Below the pieces are notes generated by a model. That model worked only from the letters and a program-made list of their open reading frames with translations. It had not been told where the DNA came from and made no database searches. Shown here piece after piece: positions 1 to 9,789 of a stretch of 64,000 bases of DNA; positions within the stretch are counted from its first letter, which is position 1; every line of letters begins with the position of its first letter. The position numbers and the translations under genes were made by a program. Origin of the DNA: Cupriavidus sp. EM10 (lineage in GTDB: Bacteria > Pseudomonadota > Gammaproteobacteria > Burkholderiales > Burkholderiaceae). The stretch covers positions 124,001 through 188,000 of the forward strand of contig NZ_CP076062.1 of NCBI RefSeq assembly GCF_018729255.1, written 5' to 3'.

Positions 1-2
1 AC

Positions 3-233
3 ATGCGGCAGGAGCACGTCCCGCTCAAAGACGGTGGCGCAGCTCCACTCGAGTTCTCATATGAACTGAATCTCTGCACTGACGGCTCGCCCCCGCAGAG
101 ACTGTCGATTGGTCTGCGGTTCCGCAAGAAACACCAGAGAGATTGCGGGGCCAACTCCGATGAGCCTCGCGGCGACTCAGAAATCTACGCGGGCACAGCC
201 CGCCAGTTCTTCAGGCTTGGGAACCTACTATGA
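3..233 (+). CDS. 3' end of an unrecognised gene upstream of traN (partial)
   Basis: An open frame enters from the left edge and ends at 233. Its stop codon overlaps an ATG at 230 in an ATGA arrangement, which suggests translational coupling to the TraN gene that follows. The visible tail is charged, has two cysteines, and shows no motif I recognise. From the gene order of F-like transfer regions it might be another mating-pair formation gene, but that is inference only. The internal ATG at position 3 is probably not the true start. Confidence 0.4.
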   Translation: MRQEHVPLKDGGAAPLEFSYELNLCTDGSPPQRLSIGLRFRKKHQRDCGANSDEPRGDSEIYAGTARQFFRLGNLL

Positions 234-1880
234 ACAACGCTTGGAATACTCCTTGGGAAGACGGGTGCTATCCGTCATTCTGGGGCTTATTGGTTTCTTA
301 TTCGTAGCTGCCCCGCTCGAGGCTGCGGAATGTCGACGGGTGGGCGAAGTCTGCGTTGAAGGCGGCGGCGTTCGCAACATCGGCGGTACCGATGTGTACC
401 GCGACTGCTGGCGCTATCGGGATACGTTCGAGTGCAAGAAGCCGGAGTCGATTGACTATTGCGCTCCCTTCTACAACCTAGCTGGATGCTGGCAAACGTC
501 AACCAAGTGCATCGCCGCTGCTTGGGACGGTACATGTCTGACTGAGCAGCGAACCTATCGGTGCGACGACCCGTCGATGCCGCCTCCGCCGAACACGGTT
601 GTTCTGGACAAGACATACACGATTACTAAAGACGCGCTGGACACAAAACAGTGCGACCCGTATTCCACGAACCCACTCTGTACTCTCGCATCGCACAAGT
701 GCGTGGAGCCGGCGGAAACCCGAGTCATCAATGGGCTGCCGGTCTACAAGTCGTGCTGGAGATGGCAAGACGACTACGCCTGTATTGACCCCACTCCCAA
801 GAACGACTGCCAGGAGTACATCGACAAGGGATGCAAGAAGCTTGACGAAGTGTGCATCGAAAGCACTGATCCTGTCGGATGCGTGATGAAGCAAATCACA
901 TACAAGTGTGTGACCAAGGAAGGCCAGACAACGACAGGCGAGGATTGCAGTGGACGTACCTCGTGCTATGACGGGACCTGTTGGGACACCGGATACCCTG
1001 GGGATGACGACTTCGCACGCGTGGTAGCCGGAAAGGAGGCCGCCCGAGAAGCCGGTGTCTATGGTGCGGAGTCGAACAACTTCTTCAAGGGAGTGGCCGA
1101 ATCGTGCCGGAAGGGCTTCGGTGGATTGAAGAACTGCTGCAAGACCGACCCGGGGCCAAGTCCAATAACACGATCATGATGCAGGCCGCGGGAGGTGCCG
1201 TTAAGTTCGGCGCAAAGTACGCGTTCGACTACATGTACAAGAGTAGCGAATGGATACAGGCTGGCATGAGTGCGCTCGGCTACGACGGTATCGAGATGGC
1301 ATCGAACTTTGGTGCTTCCTTTGGAATGTATGGGGTCTCCTACACGGTCGGGGGAACGGCCCTCGCCGCCGGTGAGACGACCACAGGCATGTTTGGTCAG
1401 ACTATCTATGGTCTTGGAAATGGCTTCGCCTTCGACCCGTACTCGTTTGCCGCTGCAATTGCTATCCAGATCGTCATGGAGCTCATGTCGTGCGAGCAGG
1501 ACGAGATGCAATTGGGCATGCACCGTGGTGCGCACCTCTGCCACTTGGTAGGCTCGTACTGCTCGAATAAGGTCATGGGGGTGTGCCTTGAGACCAAGGA
1601 GGCGTATTGCTGCTACAACTCCAAACTGGCAAAGATCATCAATGAGCAAGGCAAACCCCAGATCGGCAAGGGGTGGGGGACTCCAGAGAGTCCGAACTGC
1701 GAAGGGTTCACCACCGCCGAGTTCCAGCAGATCGACTTCTCTGCAATCGACATGAGTGAGTTTGTCGGAGACATCATGGCCGCAACTGAGCTGCCGAACA
1801 TCGACGATATCCAGAAAAGAATGAGCGAGAAGATGAAGGACATCACGACCAACCCGACCATCCCCGTGACCAATCACTAA
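230..1880 (+). CDS. traN: TraN-type mating-pair stabilisation protein (two apparent frameshifts)
   Basis: This is a cysteine-rich secreted protein of about 550 residues that resembles TraN, the outer-membrane protein that stabilises mating pairs in F-type conjugation. It has a hydrophobic signal segment ending near LEAAE, then many paired cysteines (CCWR, CCWRW-like and YKCV motifs), and a C-terminal half with AYCCYNSKLAKII, as in TraN. Three frames must be joined. ATG 230 overlaps the preceding stop and reads MNNAWNTP, one base is missing near 255, and a second base is missing in the GGGG run near 1153, after which NCCKTDPG continues as AKSNNTIMM. Both halves are well conserved, so a sequencing deletion is likelier than decay. 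A rho-independent terminator follows. The family call is good; the exact start is less certain. Confidence 0.75.
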
Positions 1881-1892
1881 ACACCCTTTCAG

Positions 1893-1916
1893 GCCCGGAG
1901 CAATCCGGGCATTTTT
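1893..1916 (+). terminator. Rho-independent terminator after traN
   Basis: A 7-bp GC-rich stem (GCCCGGA / TCCGGGC) with a 4-base loop is followed by five Ts, directly downstream of the traN stop. Confidence 0.8.
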
Positions 1917-1988
1917 CTGGAGCAGGCTTATTTTCGTACGTACGGCCGCCTGCCAGCCGCCACCCGCGCCTTAGATGCTCGCGTGCCG

Positions 1989-2051
1989 CATATCGGTACG
2001 TCAGGACATCCTTCAAAGCCTGGCATTCCATCAACATCAGAGGAGTGCAGT
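1989..2051 (+). promoter_or_regulatory. CATATC-hairpin leader, copy 1
   Basis: CATATC at 1989-1994 is followed by CAGG, a loop containing CAA, and CCTG, and then an AGAGGAG ribosome-binding site before ATG 2052. The same layout and spacing occur upstream of three other genes (7187, 9731, 51745). It may be a promoter -10 region plus a structured 5' leader. The function is unknown. Confidence 0.45.
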
Positions 2052-2468
2052 ATGAAGACCGGAGAATGGGTGGGTGCGGGACACTGGGCCAACCGTTTTT
2101 CACATCCGCGCGATTGGGGGAAACCGCTACTGGGCCGCATCCTCGACCCAGCCGATCGCCGTGTTTGGAGCAACTCGTTCGAGTTCCCCGTTGCTTCTCC
2201 CGACGGCGCAGCGGTTATGTCGTTGGTATTGAAGCAACAGGCTGCGGGACTGCTCGACGACAAGGTTCCGATCGAGTGGCATTTCGACAACAACCTGCGG
2301 ATCATCCGTTGGGAGCTTTTGGTCAATTTGCGCACGGCCAAAGATGAGCACATCTACTACAACGCCATCAAATCGCAACGACTTGACGAAATTAACCATC
2401 GCCGTACGAAGCGACGCCCACTTAGCGAATTCCTGCCGAACGGGAGCATTCATCTCGCGCACGCATGA
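2052..2468 (+). CDS. Hypothetical plasmid protein, 138 aa
   Basis: A soluble, charged protein that begins MKTGEWVGAG and ends with a basic segment (INHRRTKRRPLSEF). The start at 2052 is chosen because AGAGGAG lies 8-13 bases upstream; the frame is open further 5' but has no ribosome-binding site there. The gene has its own leader of the CATATC-hairpin type and its own terminator, so it is a single-gene unit between traN and the RecG-like helicase. I do not recognise the family. The shared leader suggests regulation together with the AAA+ gene at 7246 and the DUF3150 gene at 9790. Confidence 0.65.
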   Translation: MKTGEWVGAGHWANRFSHPRDWGKPLLGRILDPADRRVWSNSFEFPVASPDGAAVMSLVLKQQAAGLLDDKVPIEWHFDNNLRIIRWELLVNLRTAKDEHIYYNAIKSQRLDEINHRRTKRRPLSEFLPNGSIHLAHA

Positions 2469-2490
2469 GAACACGCACAGCAACTGCCAT

Positions 2491-2519
2491 GCCCCGTGAC
2501 GAAGTCACGGGCATTTTCT
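2491..2519 (+). terminator. Rho-independent terminator
   Basis: A strong stem (GCCCGTGAC / GTCACGGGC, with one extra C) and GAA loop is followed by a T-rich tail, 22 bases after the stop of the 138-aa gene. Confidence 0.8.
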
Positions 2520-2553
2520 TTGTGGAACCTCTAAACCTCAGCCATGCTAGTAT

Positions 2554-2566
2554 GTGTACGTGTTGA
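2554..2566 (+). promoter_or_regulatory. TACGTGTT motif upstream of the RecG-like gene
   Basis: GTGTACGTGTTGAG lies about 30 bases upstream of the RecG-like start. It matches the TACGTGTTAT element seen in other promoters of this window (11927, 18593, 55030, 60233). A common repressor or activator site is inferred. Confidence 0.35.
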
Positions 2567-2596
2567 GTCTCTATGTTGCAGATTATCCATAAGGCC

Positions 2597-4510
2597 ATGA
2601 CCACCGAGAAACTTGGACGGTTGTCGCGTCTTGGCTTCCGATCGCTCCCTGAGTGTTTGCTTTCGGCACCGCGCGAGTACCGCGACTACCTTGAGCCTCT
2701 TTACGTCTTGCCGATCCCTGATACGGGACACAACCACTACCTCGTGCTAACACTCACAGAGGTGTGCTTGCTTGATGCCGCACAGCAACAAACGACGCGG
2801 TGGAAAGACGCCACTAGGCTGGCAGTTCGGGGGTAGATGGTCGTGGCGACGGCGTATCCATTGTTGTTATCGGGGCGGTCTGGCCGTGGAAAGCATTTCT
2901 GCCTGGCGACGAGCTACACCTGTACGGTGAGTTGAAAACGGGCTGGCGAGGCAGCCGCGAGTTGTTGAATCCGCACATTGTTCCGGAGGGCGATCGCGGA
3001 AAGATCATCCCCATGTACATGGGCAAGCCGGGGCAGGTGAAGGGGGAAGCTCTTGCAAAAGCGGTGCATGAAGCACTTCCACGCCTGAATGAGGCCTCCT
3101 GTTTGCTGCTGGAGCAGGCTGGCATGCGTGAAACGGATTTCCGGGCTGCTGCCGGCTACCACGATCCGGCAGACCTGCTCAGAGATCTGCACGCGCCGGC
3201 GTCAGTGCGGGAAGGTATTGCCGCCGTCCAGGCCGCGCACCGGTTGGCCTTGCGCGCTGTTCTGAATAAGGCGATCCGCAATCAATCCCAGAAACCTGTT
3301 TCAGGTTCGTCGATCGCCCTCGACCGGGGCAAGGTTGCAGATCTGATTGGCAGGCTTCCGTACGAGCTGACACCCGGGCAGCACAAGGGTATCGATGACA
3401 TCGTCTCGGATCTGCGCTCGCCATTTCCGATGCGCCGATTACTCTCCGGCGATGTCGGCACCGGCAAATCGGTCACCTACATGGTGCCCGCAGTGGCTGC
3501 ATATCAGGAGGGTGCCCAAGTAGCCATCATTGCCCGAGCCAGATCCTCGTTCACCAGCTAGCCAGCGAGCTGCGGGAATTCTTCCCCGGCATCCCCGTCT
3601 GCTCGCTCGTGTCTGGCTCGAAACTGGAGGAGGGCATCATCGTTGGAACCACCGCGGTCATCACCGCGGCAAAGGGCGCCTCCCTCATCTTTGACCTGGT
3701 AGTTGCTGATGAGCAGCAGCGGTTCTCGGTCGGCCAGAAGAACAGCCTGTTGGCCGACCACACGAATCTGCTAGAGGCAACTGCGACTGCGATACCTCGT
3801 ACCATGGCGCTGATCAAGTTCGGCGGCACCGCGGTATCGATCCTCCGCGAGTCGCCCTTCAAGAAGAAGATAGTGACCCGGATTGTCCATCGTAAGGATG
3901 GGGCTAGACTGTTCGATTTCGTCCACCATCAAATTCGCCAAGGCGGACAGGCCGCGATCATCTACCCGATGGCAGAAGACAGGGGTGACGGCGAAAGGAA
4001 CTCAGTGGAGGCAGCGTATGTCCGATTCCGCGCAAAGTGGGGCGATCGGGTCGGTATGGTACACGGCGGCTTAACTGACAGCGACAAGACAGAAGTTATT
4101 GCTAAAATGAAGGCCGGCGCCATCGACGTACTTGTTAGTTCAACGGTCATCGAGGTCGGGGTCACGCTACCATCGCTTCGTGTTGTGGTTGTAGTGAATC
4201 CTGATCGGTTTGGGTTGTCACCGCTTCACCAACTACGTGGCCGCCTGGCGCGCAAAGGCGGCGAAGGGTACTTCTTCCTGTATCTCCCGGAGGAACCAGA
4301 CGCCGCTGCCATGGACCGATTGCGGCAACTGGTCGAGTGCAATGACGGATTTGCTCTTGCGGAACGAGATGCCGATCTCCGTGGCTTCGGTGATGTTGAC
4401 AGCGATGGGGCGCGCAGACTGGGAGCTCCCGGCTTCTTTTCTGGGGCGTGACCTTGGACCGAAAGGAAATTGAAAGCGGCGCAAGGAATCTAGGCTTGGT
4501 TACTGAGTAG
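2597..4510 (+). CDS. RecG-like ATP-dependent DNA helicase (several indels)
   Basis: Superfamily 2 helicase resembling RecG, which remodels stalled forks and Holliday junctions. Visible motifs in order are an N-terminal wedge-like part, Walker A LLSGDVGTGKS near 3450, the DEQQRFSVGQ box near 3707 (DEQHRFGV in RecG), and HQLRGRLARKGGEGYFFLY near 4230. About 637 residues, against roughly 690 in chromosomal RecG. One base is missing in the G run near 2831 and one near 3545. Two extra bases near 4440 and 4465 restore a C-terminus ending RNLGLVTE at 4510. The motifs are intact on both sides, so the gene is probably functional in the real molecule. Start 2597 is a choice; ATG 2573 is also possible. 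It stands alone between two terminators or promoters. Confidence 0.7.
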
Positions 4511-4529
4511 CCTATGTGAGAGGGATTGA

Positions 4530-5098
4530 TTGGCTAAGGCAACACCGCTACCGGTCAAGGTGGCGATCTATCATCGGATCATCTCTGGTGACATTTCTCG
4601 CGTGGTAGCAAAGGACTTCCGGATCAGCCAGCCGACGGCCCTGAAGTACGCGAACGATGTCATTGAGAAACTTAGGGGGCTCAGCGAGATAGAGTCGACC
4701 CCAGCCTTCGCACATTCCTCGCACGGTCGCTCAAAACCCAGTCCTTTCAGTATGCGGATGCGCCTGATGTCAAGGCCCTGCTGGAACCCATCCTGCAGCC
4801 GTACCTCGCCGACGCCGAGAACATCGACTATGCAGAGCGCGAGGGCGCGGATCACGCTTTGTCGACCCGCGTCAGTCCCACCACTTTCGAGCGATTCCAG
4901 GTAATTGTCGGACAAATGGCAGTTGAGAGGCCCGACATCACACCGTCTGCGCACTTGCGGGAGATCATTGAGGCTTACTGCGAACGGGGGATCGTTCCTG
5001 CCCCGACGGTCTCGATTTCCGACCCGAAACAGGCGCGAGATACCATCGTGAACGCCGTTACGGACTTGCTTCGCGACCTTGGGTACACGGGCTTGTAA
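4530..5098 (+). CDS. Putative two-domain DNA-binding protein (one frameshift)
   Basis: The start is TTG 4530 with AGAGGGA just upstream. Residues 1-55 read like a helix-turn-helix (VAKDFRISQPTALKYANDVIEKL). After a one-base deletion near 4705 the frame continues with a linker and a C-terminal segment (STRVSPTTFERFQVIVGQM) that looks like a small helical or ribbon-helix DNA-binding domain. Joined length is about 189 residues. Plasmid stability or transcriptional regulation would fit both the domains and the backbone location, but I do not recognise a named family. It lies 20 bases after the RecG-like gene and may be co-transcribed with it. Confidence 0.55.
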
Positions 5099-5275
5099 GC
5101 CGGCTCGACATTGATGCTGCCACAAGTGCCGATCGTGCCCTGTTTCCACCCCTCCGTTTCATCGTCGTCGCGCACTCCCCAGCGGAATGCGAGTCTTCTG
5201 TCTCCCTGTCCTTCATCTCCTTGAGCAAGGAACGGCCGCACCTAGCGGACATTCAACTCAACTCAGGAGATCGAC

Positions 5276-7064
5276 ATGGATCAAAAACAGCCGCGCGTAT
5301 CAATGCGCCATCTGCATCTGTACGCTCATTTGCTGCTGGCAGAGGCCAAGCAGAACGGAAAATCGGTCCGGCTCGAGTGGGCGAACATCCCACCGCTTCG
5401 ATTGGCCCTGATCCGGCAAACCCGGGAGGTCTGGTACTGCGGCTCTCGCAAATGGCGGCGGTCGGTTCCGAAGAAGATGCGACCCTACTGCGAGCACTGA
5501 TCTCTCACGAGATCGTCTGCCACGGCCACCACACGGACTTCACCGTAGTTCCGCCCAGCAATCTCGCGGGTCAGCTTACCAACATCCTGGAAGACCCCCG
5601 CGGTGAGATACTTGGCGCCATGAAATTTCCCGGGTCAAAGAAGGTGATACGCAAGGGAATTGAGCTTCTCGTCGATCGCAAGATCTTCCAGGGGCCTCAA
5701 GACGATAGCGACACACCCGCCGCGGTCCTGGCCGGTTGGCTTGTAACTGAATTGCGCTCGGAGCTCCTCGACCAGGAGTGCCTTCGTCAATTCGCCACGG
5801 CCTTCCGGGCCCGTGCCATCAAGCATTTCGGCACGAAGCTGACCGGCCAGGTCAAAGCCGTTGCGTTGCAAGGCGCGACAGCGCGCGATACTCAAGGTGC
5901 GATTCAAGCAAGCATCCGCATCCTCGACCTGCTGAAGCTTGCCGCTGATAACAAGCCTGACTCTCAATGTGGGGAACAACAATCCAACTCGCCGCAGGAC
6001 GACCAAGATGCCGGCGATCCCGCCGAGCAAACATCTGCCCGAAATGACTCAGGGAATGGTTCCGAGCCGGGAGGCTATGAACCGTCTAACAATGAGCTGG
6101 CCGAGGCTGTCAATGCCGTTCTCGGAGCAGGCCCCGATGAAATGGGCACCTATGGCAGGGGCTCGAAGAAGTACTATGCGAGGCCAACGAAGCGATCCAG
6201 GAAGCCCAAAGCGGCGGAGGTAGCAGTCATACGTCAGAGTTGAACGAGTTCAGCGCCCCGGCCAATGGTGGCTCATTGGAGAACCGCTCACGTTTGCGTT
6301 CTGCTGCCAGGACTACAGCTTCCGCATTGTCCCTGCGGTTGCAGGACCTTCTTCAGGCCTTCGCCACTGCCACGCGTCGGAGTTCCTCAAGCGGTAAGCT
6401 TCGTTCAAATCGGGTGTGGCGAGTGCCGCTGGGTGATACCCAAGTCTTCCGTCACAAGACCCGGCACGACGAGCTGGACACTTGTGTCTATCTTCTCGCC
6501 GATGAATCCGGCTCAATGGATGAACCCTTTGACTCGGAGCGAGCCCCGCATCTCCACGCTGCGGCGCACAAGCCATCGGCTCAAGATCCGATCCAGGCCC
6601 ACAAGGTCGATCGCAAGGACGCTGCTGGCCGTGTCATTGTTGCAGCAGGGGAGGTGCTTGACGGCGCTGACATTCCCTTCGGCTTGGCGACCTATAACGA
6701 ATCGGTTCGCGAGTGGAAAGGCTTTGAGGATGACTGGTCGTCTACGCTTCAGAGGCTCCGTACTGAAGCTACTGGTAGCACCAACACGCATCTCGCAGTC
6801 GTATGGGCGCTCAGGAAGTTCATTGGGCGTAGCGAAGCGCGAAAGGTACTGACCGTGGTCACCGATGGTGATCCGGGCGATCGAGACATCCTTGAGGCCG
6901 CGCTGCGCGAGGCTGCGCTGTTCGGTGTTGAGGTGCGATTTGTCCTGATCGGCGCGGAGCACGTGCATAAATTCCACGGTCTCTCCGCTACCTACGGTGT
7001 GGCAAACAACGTTCGTGAGCTTGCAACTGCTGTCTTCAGTTCTCTCGAAGCTGCAATTTGCTAA
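5276..7064 (+). CDS. CobT-like von Willebrand A domain protein (two frameshifts)
   Basis: About 596 residues. The C-terminal third is a VWA domain with a metal-ion site of the MIDAS type (LLADESGSMDEP near residue 405), as in CobT, the VWA partner of the AAA+ protein CobS. The middle is acidic and repetitive. The start is ATG 5276 behind CTCAGGAGATCGAC. One base is missing near 5395 (frame goes from EWANIPP to ASIGPDP) and one near 6160 (YGRG to LEEVLCEAN). The next gene is a CobS/MoxR-like ATPase, so the two probably form an AAA+/VWA chaperone-like complex. No cobalamin genes are present, so a role in cobalt chelation is unlikely. Such pairs are known on conjugative elements without an established function. 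Confidence 0.65.
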
Positions 7065-7070
7065 CCCCAC

Positions 7071-7101
7071 AGCCCCAGTGACTTCCGTCCTGGGCTTTTT
7101 C
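7071..7101 (+). terminator. Probable rho-independent terminator
   Basis: AGCCCCAG and CTGGGCT form a stem with one bulge, followed by TTTTTCTT, just after the VWA gene. Confidence 0.6.
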
Positions 7102-7186
7102 TTAGCCCCGCGCCACGAAGGCGGCTGCCCACACAGCGAGGCGCAGTCGACACGTCCTATCTTCTGACTTCCAGTCCCCTGTGACT

Positions 7187-7245
7187 CATATCTGAGCGCC
7201 AGGCCTTTGCAAGGGCCGTCAAACCCACCTCTCAGGAGAAACACG
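7187..7245 (+). promoter_or_regulatory. CATATC-hairpin leader, copy 2
   Basis: CATATC at 7187-7192, then CCAGGCC, a loop with TTTGCAAG and GGCC, then CTCAGGAGA before ATG 7246. It is very similar over its whole length to the leader at 9731. Confidence 0.5.
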
Positions 7246-8356
7246 ATGGAAGCAGCAGCAATTGAAAGAAAGTCGATCGACGCAGTCTTCGGTGTTGATG
7301 GTGCCGCTTTCCGCGCTCACGGCTCGCAGTCGACGACCACCATCCGTGTCTTCGCAGCCAACGACGACACACCAGACGTCATTGAAGGTTTTGCCTTCCA
7401 ACCCGATACCCTCCGCCGAATCCTCGTCTGGATGGCGTCGGAGCCCTCCCCAACAACTTCACCAAGGCGACGATGAAGCGCAACCTGTTGATCTACGGAC
7501 CGACGGGATGTGGCAAAACGGCACTGATCTCGCAGGTTTGTGCTCGGACGGGACGATCCATGTTTCGCTACCAGTGCAGTGAAGACTCCGAGGCAACCCA
7601 GCTCTTTGGCACGTACAAGCTCTGCAAAGTGCCGCAGAATGCGGAACCGCAGAAAGTAGAAGCCGAAGCGTCTGCAGCACCTCAACAGGCGTCCGCTCTC
7701 TCGGCGACTCCTGAAATGGTGTTCGTGGATGGACCGGTTCTCCGCTGGGCGCGCACGCCGAACTCGATTCTTCTGCTTGACGAGTTCGACCAGCTTCCGC
7801 CCTCGGTTGCAATGAGCATGAACGGAGTCCTGGACGGCGACGACATACTGGTTCCGGAAACGGGGGAACGAGTAAAGATCGCAACTGGTTGTCTGATTGT
7901 GGCCACTGGCAACACGAACGGACGAGGTTCGGCCGGCGGCAACGGCGGCTCCGCGTCGCTCTACAAAGGTGTCAAGCGACAGAACATCGCCAGCCTTGAC
8001 CGATTCTTCGTTGTCAATGCCACTTACCTGTCGGTCGAGGAAGAGATTGCACTTCTTCAGGACCAGGTCGGCATGCCGGAGACGGCGGCAACGGCAATGG
8101 CGAAGTTGGCCAGTAGCTTGCGTAGCCGGTTTGTTGGGCTCAATGAAGATGCAGGTGCAAATGGGAACCGCTCGAGTTCACCATCACCACTCGCAACCTC
8201 TTGAACTGGGGTCTGACCCACCGCCTGCTTATGGCAACGGGACTGGACAGCACCACCGCATTCAAGGAAGGGCTTAGCATGACGCTGCTCGACTTCGGTA
8301 CGGGCGCAGAACGCAAGGCAGTCCTCGATGCATGGGAGAACATCATCGGCGAGTAG
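7246..8356 (+). CDS. CobS/MoxR-like AAA+ ATPase (two frameshifts)
   Basis: About 370 residues. Walker A is GPTGCGKT (near residue 84), Walker B is ILLLDEFDQ (near 175), and ATGNTNG forms a sensor-1-like motif (near 219), as in CobS and MoxR ATPases. ATG 7246 has CAGGAGA upstream. One base is missing near 7440, where VWMA must continue as GALPNNFTKATMKRN. Another is missing in the GGG run near 8165, after which EPLEFTITTRNLLNWG continues to the stop at 8356. MoxR-type ATPases remodel proteins with a VWA partner, here presumably the CobT-like protein directly upstream. A terminator follows. Identification of the fold is secure; the target is unknown. Confidence 0.75.
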
Positions 8357-8374
8357 CTCCAAATCAACCCTAAG

Positions 8375-8407
8375 ACACCCTCGGCTTTGCTGGGGGTGTT
8401 TTCTTTT
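8375..8407 (+). terminator. Rho-independent terminator
   Basis: ACACCC / GGGTGT stem followed by TTTTCTTTT, 18 bases after the AAA+ gene. Confidence 0.7.
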
Positions 8408-8430
8408 GGGACACTCCGATCGAGCGGAAA

Positions 8431-8470
8431 AGAAAAACCCCCTCAGGTGAACAATGTCACATGAGGGGGT
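8431..8470 (-). terminator. Terminator for the convergent minus-strand small genes
   Basis: Perfect 9-bp arms (ACCCCCTCA at 8437 and TGAGGGGGT at 8462). Five As just before the left arm give a T-run when read on the minus strand. Confidence 0.65.
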
Positions 8471-8519
8471 GGTTGGGCGCTTCTCTTTGGGGAGGACAAG
8501 TTATTGATATTGGCCTCCG

Positions 8520-8639
8520 TTACTGGACCACACGAGATTGTCCCTCGCGCGATTTTCGCTTAACAGTAATTCCGACATAGCATGTCAACAGGGCGAGGCC
8601 TGTGATCAGGCCTGCCAGTAGTATCTGCGCAGCACTCAT
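8520..8639 (-). CDS. Small single-span membrane protein, 39 aa
   Basis: A short gene reading MSAAQILLAGLITG and continuing hydrophobic to residue 25, then a basic tail (VKRKSREGQSRVV). AGGAA stands directly before the ATG. It lies 33 bases downstream of another small membrane protein gene on the same strand and upstream of a minus-strand terminator, so the two probably form one operon. No family is recognised. A single spanning helix with a positively charged tail suggests an inner-membrane location with the C-terminus in the cytoplasm. Confidence 0.5.
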   Translation of the reverse strand: MSAAQILLAGLITGLALLTCYVGITVKRKSREGQSRVVQ

Positions 8640-8672
8640 TTCCTATTCCCCAAGAGTACGCTGACTACATTA

Positions 8673-8885
8673 CTACTCGTCGTCCTTCAACAGCCACAAC
8701 GCTACCGCATTGAAGCTGACGAACAAGACGGTTCCGAACAGAGCTAACACAACGTCGGAAGAGGTAAGGGCTGCCCCCTTGACCATCTTTTCTGCGGCAC
8801 CAAAGCCAAACAGACCGAACGTTGCGAAAGACAGGTTCTTCAGCAAGTCAGCGAGAAAGCCCAGTACAGCACGGTTTTTCGCCAT
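8673..8885 (-). CDS. Small membrane protein, 70 aa
   Basis: Starts MAKNRAVLGFLADLLKN with GGAAGG a few bases upstream. Two hydrophobic stretches (FATFGLFGFGAAEKM and VVLALFGTVLFVSFNAVALWLL) suggest two membrane helices, and the protein ends KDDE. It is the first gene of a probable two-gene minus-strand unit with the 39-aa protein at 8520. I recognise no family. Small membrane proteins of this kind are common in plasmid leader and transfer regions, but no function can be assigned. Confidence 0.55.
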   Translation of the reverse strand: MAKNRAVLGFLADLLKNLSFATFGLFGFGAAEKMVKGAALTSSDVVLALFGTVLFVSFNAVALWLLKDDE

Positions 8886-9102
8886 GATGGAGCCTTCCTT
8901 GTTGATACAAATGTCTTCCCGCGAGACGGTTACGCATTAAACACCTAGCGACGGGTTGTGAAGCTTTCGGCCGCACACACCTAGGTTTCTCTTTGCGGGT
9001 GAGAGATGGTGAACAGCCGTCGATAATCTTTCGGTAGCCAGTACGCAGGATGCATACAGCAGCAGCCCTCCGCCGCCGCGTACACAAGATCGGAGGGCAG
9101 GC

Positions 9103-9140
9103 AAAAGGACAACCCCTCGCTGGCGAACCAGGAGGGGCTT
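9103..9140 (-). terminator. Probable terminator for the 9154 gene
   Basis: CCCCTC at 9113 and GAGGGG at 9132 form a stem, and a T-rich stretch follows on the minus strand. A second, longer-loop hairpin (GCCCTCCG / CGGAGGGC, 9065-9098) lies just beyond. I see no gene in 8886-9102. Confidence 0.45.
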
Positions 9141-9153
9141 GAGGGAGGGTTGA

Positions 9154-9570
9154 TCAGGCGTACTTCGCAGCTTTCGCGGCAAACTCAGCTCGCCCCTTTT
9201 CGGAGTCCCAAGTAAGCTGATTGACCAGAGAACGGACAAGTTCCGCCTCGCTGGCCATACTCATCCCCGCAATGCCCAAGCGCTGCTCGTCCGCACTCGT
9301 TGTACTGAACATGAACCGGATCTCGCTCCCATGCTTGAAACAGGAAACGATGAACTGGCCTTGCCTCTCATCCGTTACGACAAACGCGAAAGGCTCGCGA
9401 TCGATCCCAAACAACAGGAGCCCGTTCGGATTCGTTTGATAGAAACCGGCCTGGCCCGCGACGGGCTCGGCTTGCAACGCACCGTATTGGCGACCATTCA
9501 AGTCAAGGGCAGGGTAGGGGCCACCCATGCCGGCCATCTGCTGCGTTGCTGTGCGAGTGCATTCGTCCAT
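9154..9570 (-). CDS. Hypothetical protein, 138 aa
   Basis: Start MDECTRTATQQMAG is chosen because AAAGGAGAAACC precedes ATG 9570; the frame is open further upstream without a ribosome-binding site. It is a soluble protein with a glycine- and proline-containing first third, a beta-rich middle (FAFVVTDERQGQFIVSCFK) and a helical C-terminus ending AKAAKYA. No domain is recognised. It is transcribed against its neighbours and ends in its own hairpin, so it is a separate unit. Confidence 0.6.
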   Translation of the reverse strand: MDECTRTATQQMAGMGGPYPALDLNGRQYGALQAEPVAGQAGFYQTNPNGLLLFGIDREPFAFVVTDERQGQFIVSCFKHGSEIRFMFSTTSADEQRLGIAGMSMASEAELVRSLVNQLTWDSEKGRAEFAAKAAKYA

Positions 9571-9730
9571 GGTTTCTCCTTTGTAATGTGAAGAATTACT
9601 GATGTCCGGGAATGCGTTACACGGCTCTAGAACGCGATTAGCCTGGCCAGACACGTCCTCCCACCACCCGCAGCGAACATCGTCGACCAACCCTCGCTAG
9701 TTGCGACCGTCAGTTACTTCCCCTGTCCGG

Positions 9731-9789
9731 CATATCGAAGAGCCAGGCCTGTGCAAGGGGCCTGTTTTGTCTAACTTCAGGAGATACAC
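9731..9789 (+). promoter_or_regulatory. CATATC-hairpin leader, copy 3
   Basis: CATATC at 9731-9736, GAAGAGC, then CAGGCC and GGCCTG forming a perfect 6-bp stem around a loop with TGTGCAAG, and TTCAGGAGATACAC before ATG 9790. This is the best-formed copy. Confidence 0.5.

Noticed and set aside
1059..1877. Minus-strand 272-codon frame opposite traN
   Set aside because: It is the shadow of the TraN coding strand and contains no motif or ribosome-binding site.
5276..8356. Cobaltochelatase CobS/CobT for vitamin B12 synthesis
   Set aside because: No CobN or other corrin genes are present and the context is a conjugative backbone; only the AAA+/VWA relation is supported.
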